The translations under genes were made by a program, and so were the position numbers. The notes beneath the pieces were generated by a model. That model was not told where the DNA came from, did not search any database, and saw only the letters and a program-made list of their open reading frames with translations. A DNA stretch of 5,502 nt from Fusobacterium sp. (lineage in GTDB: Bacteria > Fusobacteriota > Fusobacteriia > Fusobacteriales > Fusobacteriaceae), in contig JAGYHM010000081.1 in assembly GCA_018457305.1 (NCBI GenBank), positions 1 through 5,502 on the forward strand. The letters run 5' to 3'. This document shows positions 1-5,314 of the stretch, one piece after another. Positions within the stretch are counted from its first letter, which is position 1, and each line of letters opens with the position of its first letter.

Positions 1-44
1 CGACTTGATAAATATCTAGCAGGAATTACTCCCAAAAATTTCAT
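1..44 (-). CDS. kdsB: 3-deoxy-manno-octulosonate cytidylyltransferase, N-terminal fragment
   Basis: Only the first 14 codons are in the window; the gene runs off the left edge. Read on the minus strand they give MKFLGVIPARYLSS followed by a CG that would begin an Arg codon. The VIPARY-x-S-S/T-R start is the nucleotide-binding beginning of KdsB (CMP-Kdo synthetase), which in this family activates Kdo with CTP in the cytoplasm for LPS inner-core synthesis. The ATG at 44-42 is preceded by GGAGG (54-50) at a 5-base spacing, so the start is well supported. Related sugar-nucleotide cytidylyltransferases such as NeuA begin IPARGGSK, and SpsF-type proteins begin with QARMGSTR, so KdsB is the best match. 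The identification rests on 14 residues only. It points to an LPS-bearing organism. Confidence 0.82.
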   Translation of the reverse strand, partial: MKFLGVIPARYLSS

Positions 45-48
45 TTTT

Positions 49-54
49 ACCTCC
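49..54 (-). promoter_or_regulatory. Ribosome binding site of kdsB
   Basis: On the minus strand GGAGGT lies five to six bases upstream of the kdsB ATG. It is a full-strength Shine-Dalgarno site and fixes the start of a gene of which only 14 codons are visible. Confidence 0.8.
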
Positions 55-96
55 ATAAATTATTTTTTTTATAATATATTCTTTAAAAAATTATTT

Positions 97-123
97 GGGG
101 TTTGGGGTGGAGCCCCAAGCCTC
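97..123 (+). repeat. GC-rich hairpin, first half of the intergenic island
   Basis: Bases 97-107 pair with 113-123 around a 5-base loop. The core is TTGGGG/CCCCAA (102-107 with 113-118), extended outward by G-C pairs and two G-U wobbles. A GGGG-TTT-GGGG arrangement (97-107) makes the left arm internally repetitive. The stem is sharply GC-rich in an otherwise extremely AT-rich spacer. It stands five bases from the next hairpin and may belong to the same element. It could be part of a small RNA, or a copy of a dispersed palindromic repeat; a single copy in this window cannot distinguish these. Confidence 0.5.
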
Positions 124-128
124 GCAGA

Positions 129-171
129 GAAGGGAGACAGTGAGCATAGCGAACGTGGTCTCCCTTTTTTT
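129..171 (+). terminator. Strong intrinsic terminator with no plus-strand gene before it
   Basis: A 10-bp stem (129-138 with 158-167; core GGGAGAC/GTCTCCC) is followed by a run of T at 165-171, the classic Rho-independent layout on the plus strand. The 19-base loop (139-157) is long for a terminator. The only gene to the left, kdsB, is on the other strand and points away, so the terminator has no obvious gene to end. It could end a short RNA starting near position 82, or it could be part of a mobile or dispersed palindromic element. On the minus strand the same bases would form a hairpin in the kdsB leader, without a T-tail next to this stem. Confidence 0.7.
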
Positions 172-200
172 ATTTTAATTTTTATTAAATTTATTACATA

Positions 201-229
201 ATTATAACAGAATATACAAAGTAGAACAA
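201..229 (-). promoter_or_regulatory. Probable kdsB promoter (extended -10)
   Basis: On the minus strand TGTTATAAT occupies 209-201: a perfect TATAAT with the TG of an extended -10 motif. A weak TTGTTC -35 (229-224) lies 17 bases upstream. Transcription would start near 195 and give kdsB a leader of about 150 nt that runs through the complement of the two GC-rich hairpins. An extended -10 compensates for a poor -35. It is the best minus-strand candidate I see between the divergent genes. Confidence 0.4.
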
Positions 230-375
230 CAAGAGAAATTTATTTTATTAAATGAGAAAATATTTTTTTTTGTATTTAGAAATTAGATAAAGTGTTCAAA
301 CATAGATAATAGCATAAAAGGAAATATTTTTAGAATTATATTTAATATAAAATGATTTATTTTTGAAATTAGTGC
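230..375. other. AT-rich spacer with nothing recognised
   Basis: The gap between kdsB and the receptor is 418 bases. Its left part holds the hairpin island and the kdsB promoter, and its right end holds the receptor promoter. In this middle stretch I see no RNA gene, no riboswitch core and no coding potential beyond a 12-residue ORF at 252-290 without a ribosome site. It contains a 9-T run near 263-271. Confidence 0.5.
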
Positions 376-402
376 TTGAAAAAAAAAAAAACAAGTTATA
401 AT
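376..402 (+). promoter_or_regulatory. Receptor promoter with a poly-A spacer
   Basis: TTGAAA (376-381) and TATAAT (397-402) are separated by 15 bases, two short of the usual 17. Thirteen consecutive A residues (379-391) start inside the -35 hexamer and fill most of the spacer. Transcription would begin near 409, leaving a leader of about 54 nt. The same two hexamers recur upstream of the binding-protein gene with the ideal 17-base spacing. A changing A-tract length would alter the spacer directly. Confidence 0.6.
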
Positions 403-411
403 GGAACGAGA

Positions 412-445
412 AGTTATTTTGCTTTGATAACTATAATATTTTAAA
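412..445 (+). promoter_or_regulatory. Leader element, receptor copy
   Basis: The leader contains an inverted repeat, AGTTAT (412-417) with ATAACT (427-432), around TTTGCTTTG. Compared without gaps, 414-445 matches the leader of the binding-protein gene (2557-2588) at 25 of 32 positions, including TTTTG-x-TTTG (417-426 here, 2560-2569 there). Both copies begin the same distance after TATAAT and lie the same distance before the ATG. This suggests a shared operator or RNA leader structure. The regulator is unknown. A Fur box was considered, but the match is weak. Confidence 0.45.
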
Positions 446-447
446 AA

Positions 448-454
448 AGGGGGA
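448..454 (+). promoter_or_regulatory. Ribosome binding site of the receptor
   Basis: AGGGGGA ends 8 bases before the ATG at 463. It is a G-rich variant of the Shine-Dalgarno sequence rather than the AGGAGG used by the binding-protein gene. An out-of-frame ATG at 455 lies too close to this site to be used and closes after three codons. Confidence 0.65.
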
Positions 455-462
455 ATGGTTTT

Positions 463-2430
463 ATGAAAAAAATTGGATTGTTAGCATTTTTATTAAGTAC
501 AGCTTTATTTGCACAAGAAAATCAAGCTAAAGTAGAAAAAAATCAAGTTAAACTAGATGAAAGTGTTATTACAGCCGAAAACTTTGAAACAACAGTTAGA
601 AATACCGCAGCAAATGTAACTGTTGTGACAGCAGATGATATTGCTAAAAGTGGTGCGAAAGATTTGGTTCAAGCATTACAAAGCGTTCCAGGCATTGCAG
701 TGAAAAGATATGCGGGAACAATAAAATTTGATATGAGGGGAACAAACTCAATGTATTCCGATAAAAATAATTTAGTTACATTGGATGGAGTACCTGCAAC
801 ATCAAAACAAGTTTCAAATTTACCAATAGAAAGTATAGCTAGAGTTGAAGTTATACCAGGTGGAGGAAACATTCTTTATGGAGATAAATCTATTGGTGGA
901 GTAGTAAATGTTTTAACAAAATCTGTAGAAGATAAAAAAGTATATGGAAATGTTTCAGGAGAAATTGGAAATAATAAATATCATAAAGAAAATATTACAG
1001 TAGGAAGTAGATTAACTGATAAGTTAATTGCAGAAGTTGGATTTACTAACTCAAGACCTATGGTTTGGAGAACAGGAGAAAAAGCTAAAGAGCAAGAAGG
1101 AAGATTTAAAGTAAAATATTTATTGGATAATGGAGATGTAGAATTTAAGTATACTCATTCTGAAAATGAAAGAAAAAGAGGAAATGCTTTACCTAAAAAA
1201 TGGGTAGAAGAGCACAGAGAGGAAACGATAATTCATACAGCTTCAGGAAAAAGAAAATTATTTGGGGGAATTAACAAAAGAGATGATTTTTATTTAAAAT
1301 ATAGACAAGTATTTGGAAAAGATTTAGAAGTATTAGCTTATGGAAATTATTATCATAGTAAAAATTCAAAATATGTTTATAAATTAGAAGAATTTAAAAG
1401 AAATTTAGATGTTTATAGAAAATATGGTAAATTCCAATTGAAGAAAAGTTATATGACAGATAATTATTTTATAGTTGGAGCTGACTGGTTGAGAAATGAA
1501 ACAAAACTATATGATTCTAAAAAATCTGTAAAAAATAATTTAGGAATTTTTGTAAAAAATAAAATCAATTATGATAAATTTCAATTTACTCAAGCACTAA
1601 GATATGATAATGCTAAATACGATTTCTACTGGAGAGATGGTAGTCTTACATTACCAGAGAAAAGAGGAAAAAAAGGAAGTCAAAAGTACGGGGATGTTTC
1701 TTTAGAATTAAGTGGAATGTATTCTTATTCAGACACAGGAATAGCATATCTATCGTATAATAGAGCATTTAGAACTCCAACACTTGGGGAAATGAAATAT
1801 ACATTAAATTCTCAAAAATTAAAAGCTCAAGTTCAAGATACATTTGAAATAGGAGTAAAAGATTACATTTATGATACTTATGTATCATTAGCTACTTATT
1901 ACAAAAAAACAAATGATGAATTATACTCTACTATTCCACCAGAATTTTATGGAATGGTAAACTATAATGTTGGAGATACAAGAAGAATTGGTGTAGAAGC
2001 ATTTGCTGAACATTATTTTGGAGATTTAACTGTTAATGGTGGATTAACTTACATAAATCATAAAATAACAAAGGCAGCAAATCCTATTTATAAAAATTCT
2101 AAAATTCCATCAGTACCAAATTGGAAATTAACTGCAGGAGTAAATTATAATGTAACTCCTAAATTTAACGTAGGTGCTGACTGGTTATATTACAGTAAAT
2201 CATTTGATTTAGATGATATAGCAAATGAAAGAGGAGAAACATGTAAAGGATATTCAGTATTTAATTTATCAGCTAATTATAAATTTGAAAATGGTCTATC
2301 TTTAAATGCTAAAGTAGAAAATATATTAGATGAAAAATATAATGAATACGAAGGATATTGGTCGAAAAGTAGACAATGGTATCCTGCGATAGGAAGAAAT
2401 TTCTCTGTTGGATTCAACTATAAATTCTAA
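463..2430 (+). CDS. TonB-dependent outer-membrane receptor
   Basis: This 655-residue protein should be an outer-membrane gated barrel that takes up a scarce ligand (ferric siderophore, heme or cobalamin class) using TonB energy. Residues 1-17 are a signal peptide ending in LFA before Q18. A TonB-box-like DESVITA (32-38) resembles the DTLVVTA of E. coli BtuB. The plug spans about 43-153, with the family landmarks VPGI (75-78), a MRGT segment (91-94), LDGVP (107-111) and the RVEVIPGGG...LYG...GGVVNVLTK block (127-153). The remainder is a beta-barrel rich in alternating aromatic strands. It closes with the family C-terminal signature (VENILDEKYN ... GRNFSVGFNYKF), ending in the Phe that outer-membrane barrels use for BAM recognition. 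Length is normal for the family. The gene precedes an ABC importer operon, which fits a joint pathway, but a terminator separates them. The ligand is not determinable, and the gene appears intact. Confidence 0.93.
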   Translation: MKKIGLLAFLLSTALFAQENQAKVEKNQVKLDESVITAENFETTVRNTAANVTVVTADDIAKSGAKDLVQALQSVPGIAVKRYAGTIKFDMRGTNSMYSDKNNLVTLDGVPATSKQVSNLPIESIARVEVIPGGGNILYGDKSIGGVVNVLTKSVEDKKVYGNVSGEIGNNKYHKENITVGSRLTDKLIAEVGFTNSRPMVWRTGEKAKEQEGRFKVKYLLDNGDVEFKYTHSENERKRGNALPKKWVEEHREETIIHTASGKRKLFGGINKRDDFYLKYRQVFGKDLEVLAYGNYYHSKNSKYVYKLEEFKRNLDVYRKYGKFQLKKSYMTDNYFIVGADWLRNETKLYDSKKSVKNNLGIFVKNKINYDKFQFTQALRYDNAKYDFYWRDGSLTLPEKRGKKGSQKYGDVSLELSGMYSYSDTGIAYLSYNRAFRTPTLGEMKYTLNSQKLKAQVQDTFEIGVKDYIYDTYVSLATYYKKTNDELYSTIPPEFYGMVNYNVGDTRRIGVEAFAEHYFGDLTVNGGLTYINHKITKAANPIYKNSKIPSVPNWKLTAGVNYNVTPKFNVGADWLYYSKSFDLDDIANERGETCKGYSVFNLSANYKFENGLSLNAKVENILDEKYNEYEGYWSKSRQWYPAIGRNFSVGFNYKF

Positions 2431-2460
2431 TTAAATTTAGAATATGTTTAAAAAATTTAG

Positions 2461-2498
2461 TCTCGTATCATTTTTAAAAGTGGTGCGAGATTTTCTTT
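2461..2498 (+). terminator. Intrinsic terminator after the receptor gene
   Basis: Bases 2461-2473 pair with 2478-2490 through a 13-bp stem (TCTCG/CGAGA at the base, with three G-U wobbles) closed by a four-base loop. TTTTCTTT follows at once. It starts 30 bases after the receptor stop codon and should end most receptor transcripts, making the importer operon dependent mainly on its own promoter. Confidence 0.8.
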
Positions 2499-2516
2499 AA
2501 ATATTAGAAATAAAAT

Positions 2517-2545
2517 TTGAAATAGTTTAATATAAGATATATAAT
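2517..2545 (+). promoter_or_regulatory. Promoter of the ABC importer operon
   Basis: TTGAAA (2517-2522) and TATAAT (2540-2545) are separated by exactly 17 bases, close to the sigma-70 ideal. Transcription would begin near 2552, giving a leader of about 54 nt. Its place just after the receptor terminator supports an independent transcript for the binding protein, permease and ATPase. Confidence 0.7.
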
Positions 2546-2554
2546 AAAAATATA

Positions 2555-2588
2555 AATAATTTTGATTTGGAAATTATTATATTTAAAA
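2555..2588 (+). promoter_or_regulatory. Leader element, importer copy
   Basis: A perfect 8-bp inverted repeat, AATAATTT (2555-2562) with AAATTATT (2571-2578), surrounds TGATTTGG. The stretch 2557-2588 matches 414-445 in the receptor leader at 25 of 32 positions without gaps, and its distance from TATAAT and from the ATG is identical. The inverted-repeat arms pair in a register shifted by about three bases between the two copies, so a shared protein operator is as likely as a shared RNA hairpin. Confidence 0.45.
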
Positions 2589-2591
2589 TTT

Positions 2592-2598
2592 AAGGAGG
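2592..2598 (+). promoter_or_regulatory. Ribosome binding site of the binding-protein gene
   Basis: AAGGAGG ends seven bases before the ATG at 2606, an optimal Shine-Dalgarno site. It is much stronger than those of the two following genes and would favour high expression of the binding protein over the membrane components, as importers of this type usually need. Confidence 0.85.
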
Positions 2599-2605
2599 AA
2601 AAAAG

Positions 2606-3469
2606 ATGAAAAAAAGAATTTTAATGCTTATGCTTTTATTAAGTTCATTAGTATTTGCAAAAGTACCACAAAGAGCAGTATCAACAGCACATTTTTCAAC
2701 AGAACTTTTATTAGCAATAGGTGCTGAAAATCAAATGGTAGGGACAGCTTGGCTAGATAATCCTGTTTTACCTGAATTAAAAGAAAAATATGACAAGGTG
2801 CCAGTACTTTCTGATAAATATCCTACAAAAGAAAAATTTTACTCAGTAAAACCAGATTTTTTAACTGGATGGCATTCAGTTGCAAAACCTAAAAATTTAG
2901 GACCTAAAGAAGAATTAGAAAAAAATGGTGTTCAATTATACTTTATGAAATCATTAAATGATGAAAGAGTAGAAGTTTTATATGAAGATATTTTAGAATT
3001 TGGAAAAATATTTGCTCTTGAAGATAATGCAAAAAAAGTTGTAGATAAAATAAAAGAAGACTTAAAAGAAGTTGAAGATAAAGTTAAAGATGTAAAAAAA
3101 GTAAAAGTTTTTGCTTATGATTCAGGAACAAAAGCACCATTCGTTATAGGTGGAAAAGGAATGGGGAACTATGTAATTGAATTAGCAGGTGGAGAAAATA
3201 TCACAAATGATATTCCTAAAGGATTTGGAACTTCAACTTGGGAAAATGTTATTATGAGAAACCCTGAATATATAATTATAGTTGATTATGGAGATACTTC
3301 TTTTGAAAGTAAAGTTATGTATTTAAAAAATGAATCTCCTATAAAAGATTTACCAGCAGTTAGAAATAATAAATTTATAAGAGTAAGTTTAGCTTCTGTG
3401 TCTCCTGGAATAAGAATAGGAAGAGCAGCAAAAGAAATTGCTGAAAAATTACACGGAGTGAAATTCTAA
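2606..3469 (+). CDS. Periplasmic substrate-binding protein of an iron/heme/B12-class ABC importer
   Basis: This 287-residue protein should bind the ligand in the periplasm and hand it to the permease encoded next. Residues 1-18 form a signal peptide ending LVFA before K19. There is no lipobox cysteine, and no cysteine anywhere in the protein, so it is soluble in the periplasm rather than a lipoprotein. The helical-backbone (type III, TroA/BtuF/FepB-like) fold is shown by the first lobe opening, STAHFSTELLLAIGA (26-40), and by VKPDFL. A lysine-rich linking helix follows (roughly 142-165), and the second lobe begins near YDSG (171-174), with AGGENI and STWENVIMRNPEYIII (from about 210). This lobe pattern resembles the subgroup that includes proteins labelled F420-0-type binding proteins, from memory only. 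The ligand is unknown. The stop codon is one base before the permease start. Confidence 0.9.
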   Translation: MKKRILMLMLLLSSLVFAKVPQRAVSTAHFSTELLLAIGAENQMVGTAWLDNPVLPELKEKYDKVPVLSDKYPTKEKFYSVKPDFLTGWHSVAKPKNLGPKEELEKNGVQLYFMKSLNDERVEVLYEDILEFGKIFALEDNAKKVVDKIKEDLKEVEDKVKDVKKVKVFAYDSGTKAPFVIGGKGMGNYVIELAGGENITNDIPKGFGTSTWENVIMRNPEYIIIVDYGDTSFESKVMYLKNESPIKDLPAVRNNKFIRVSLASVSPGIRIGRAAKEIAEKLHGVKF

Positions 3470-3470
3470 T

Positions 3471-4523
3471 ATGACAAATCAAGTGAAAAATAAAAGAATA
3501 AATTATATATTTCTATCAATGCTTTTGGTAGGGGCAATATTTTTAATGCTTTGTTTTTCAGTTACTATTGGCTCTGTTAGTTTAAAAACTTTAGATGTTT
3601 GGAAAATTATTGTTAATAAAATATTTTCAACAGAAATTTATACAGAAAATTGGGACACAAGTTTGAATATTATTGTTTGGACTTTGAGAGTTCCAAGAGT
3701 TTTAGTTGCAATTTTAGCAGGAGCATCTTTGGCTTTTGTAGGAATTTTAATGCAATGTTTAACTAAAAATCCCTTAGCAAGTCCCTATATATTAGGGATT
3801 TCTTCGGGTGCAAGTACGGGAGCAGTTTTAGCAATTGTTTTTTTGAATGAAACTTTTGCAAGTGCTGTTCCTATTTTTGCATTTATTGCAGGAGTGGTTA
3901 CAGTATTTTTAGTTTTTTTAATGGCTGGTTTTGGTGAATTTTCTACAACAAAATTAGTTTTAGTTGGAGTGGCTTTTTCTGCATTTTTTTCTGCAATAAC
4001 AACTTTAGTAATAACAATAGCACCAAATGAAAGAAAAATAAGAGATGCTTTATTTTGGATGGCAGGAGGACTTAGTGGCTCAAATTGGCATTCAATTTTG
4101 CCAATGTTTTTAGTTCTTTTATTATCTGTAATTTTAATTTATCCAAAATACAGAGAATTAAATATTTTAGTAACTGGAGATGAAAATGCCTTAGTTTTGG
4201 GTGTAAATATAAAAGCAATGAGAACACTTATCGTTCTTACTTCTACATTATTAGTTGGTTATGTAGTTTCTAATACTGGAATAATTGGCTTTGTTGGCTT
4301 AATTGTTCCACATATAGCAAGAAAAATAGTTGGAGAAAATCATAAAAAACTAATTCCAATTTCAATACTTATAGGAGCTTTATTTTTATTAGTTACTGAC
4401 ACACTAACAAGAGGAATATTCAGAACACAAGAGATACCAATAGGAGTTATAACATCACTATTTGGTGTTCCATTCTTCTTAAATATTTTGAGAAAAAAAT
4501 CTTATAAGTTTGGTGGTGAGTAA
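3471..4523 (+). CDS. FecCD/BtuC-family ABC transporter permease
   Basis: This 350-residue inner-membrane protein would form a homodimer and provide the import channel for the ligand delivered by the binding protein. It is almost entirely hydrophobic segments, consistent with the roughly ten helices of the family. Family landmarks in order are a first helix at about 12-32, LRVPRVLVAILAGASLA (from about 72), NPLASPYILGISSGAS (100-115), the cytoplasmic GDENALVLGVN segment (236-246) that contacts the ATPase, GIIGFVGLIVPHIAR (270-284), and the terminal IPIGVITSLFGVPFFL block. Length is typical. Only one permease gene is present, so a homodimer is expected. The gene starts one base after the binding-protein stop. 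Its GGAG (3455-3458) lies 12 bases from the ATG, which is long, so translational coupling is likely. Confidence 0.94.
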   Translation: MTNQVKNKRINYIFLSMLLVGAIFLMLCFSVTIGSVSLKTLDVWKIIVNKIFSTEIYTENWDTSLNIIVWTLRVPRVLVAILAGASLAFVGILMQCLTKNPLASPYILGISSGASTGAVLAIVFLNETFASAVPIFAFIAGVVTVFLVFLMAGFGEFSTTKLVLVGVAFSAFFSAITTLVITIAPNERKIRDALFWMAGGLSGSNWHSILPMFLVLLLSVILIYPKYRELNILVTGDENALVLGVNIKAMRTLIVLTSTLLVGYVVSNTGIIGFVGLIVPHIARKIVGENHKKLIPISILIGALFLLVTDTLTRGIFRTQEIPIGVITSLFGVPFFLNILRKKSYKFGGE

Positions 4524-4524
4524 G

Positions 4525-5271
4525 ATGATAAAAGTAAATAAATTATTTTATAGCATTGACAACATAGAACTTTTAAAAGATATTTCTCTTAATATAAAAA
4601 ATAAAAATATTGTTGGAATTATAGGAGCAAATGGTTCTGGAAAAAGTACCTTACTAAAAAATGTATATAGATTTTTAAAGGCAGACTCGGGAGAAATTTT
4701 TATAAAAGATAAAAATATCTATGAGTATAAAAATAAAGATTTAGCAAAAGAAATTTCTGTTCTAACTCAAAAACAGGGAATGAATTTTAATTTTTTAGTT
4801 GAAGAAATCATGGATATGGGTTCTTATGCCCACGAAGAAAAATATACTAATAAAAAGAAAAGAAAAATTATTGAAGATAGTTTATCTTTGGTGGGAATGA
4901 AAGAATATATTGATAGAGATTTCTTTTCTCTATCTGGTGGAGAAGTACAAAGAGTTTTAATTGCTCGTACAATTTTTCAAGGCTCTGAAATTTTAATTTT
5001 AGATGAGCCTACAAATCATTTAGATATAAAATATCAAATAGAGATTATGAATTTATTAAAAACTTTAAATAAAACTATTTTAATGGTTTTACACGATATA
5101 AATTTGGCTTCTTATTATTGTGATTATGTCTATGCAATGAAAAAAGGAAAAATTTTATACGAGGGAAGTACAGATAAAATTTTAGATGAAAAAGTAATTA
5201 AAGATATTTATGGTGTTGAATGTAATATACTTGAGCATCCTATTAGAAAAAAGAAAATGGTAATTTTTTAA
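4525..5271 (+). CDS. FecE/BtuD-type ABC transporter ATPase
   Basis: This cytoplasmic ATPase powers the importer. Starting at the ATG at 4525 it has 248 residues and all catalytic elements: Walker A GANGSGKST (34-42), Q-loop Gln82, signature LSGGE (136-140), Walker B ILILDEP (156-162) with Asp160 and catalytic Glu161, D-loop NHLD (164-167), and switch His190. These suggest an active enzyme. The gene lies one base after the permease stop (TAA-G-ATG) and is preceded by GGTGAG (4515-4520), so it is coupled to the permease. An in-frame TTG at 4510 would add five residues overlapping the permease end; the ATG is preferred because the ribosome site lies between the two. Order and spacing assign it to this importer. 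Confidence 0.94.
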   Translation: MIKVNKLFYSIDNIELLKDISLNIKNKNIVGIIGANGSGKSTLLKNVYRFLKADSGEIFIKDKNIYEYKNKDLAKEISVLTQKQGMNFNFLVEEIMDMGSYAHEEKYTNKKKRKIIEDSLSLVGMKEYIDRDFFSLSGGEVQRVLIARTIFQGSEILILDEPTNHLDIKYQIEIMNLLKTLNKTILMVLHDINLASYYCDYVYAMKKGKILYEGSTDKILDEKVIKDIYGVECNILEHPIRKKKMVIF

Positions 5272-5283
5272 GAAAATAAAATA

Positions 5284-5313
5284 GATTAGAATTTTATCTA
5301 ATCCATTTTTTTT
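5284..5313. terminator. Bidirectional terminator between the importer operon and uvrC
   Basis: GATTAGA (5284-5290) pairs with TCTAATC (5297-5303) around a 6-base loop. On the plus strand eight T follow (5306-5313), ending the importer transcript. On the minus strand the same stem is followed by TATTTTATTTT, which could end the uvrC transcript. The stem is short and AT-rich but sits exactly between two converging genes. Confidence 0.7.
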
Positions 5314-5314
5314 C

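Larger units (their letters stand above)
82..171 (+). ncRNA. Candidate small RNA made of two hairpins
   Basis: This is a speculative call. A perfect TATAAT at 70-75 with a weak TTTACC at 46-51 (18-base spacing) would start transcription near 82. The transcript would contain the two GC-rich hairpins (97-123 and 129-167) and end at the T-run at 165-171, for a length of about 90 nt. This is a common architecture for bacterial small RNAs. TATAAT matches arise easily by chance in DNA this AT-rich, and the -35 is poor. No known RNA family is recognised. The alternative is a non-transcribed dispersed repeat. Confidence 0.25.

Noticed and set aside
252..290. Small ORF of 12 residues in the intergenic region
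   Set aside because: It has no ribosome binding site and no recognisable features, and its low-complexity codons match the surrounding AT-rich spacer.
426..444. Possible Fur box in the receptor leader, starting GATAACTATAAT
   Set aside because: It matches the 19-bp Fur consensus at only about 12 positions, which is weak in such AT-rich DNA, and it falls inside the shared leader element that explains it better.
172..462. Cobalamin riboswitch upstream of the receptor
   Set aside because: No B12-box or multi-stem core is visible. The likely transcribed leader is only about 54 nt, too short for this riboswitch.
455..466. Three-codon ORF (ATG at 455) overlapping the receptor start
   Set aside because: It is only a base or two from the Shine-Dalgarno site, too close for initiation. 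It is most likely chance.
669..872. A 67-residue minus-strand open frame inside the receptor gene
   Set aside because: It lies entirely within the well-supported plug-domain coding region and has no family resemblance. It is a shadow of the real gene.
4510..4524. Upstream TTG start for the ATPase gene
   Set aside because: It overlaps the permease end. The ATG at 4525 is a better start codon, has the GGTGAG site just upstream, and gives the normal family N-terminus.
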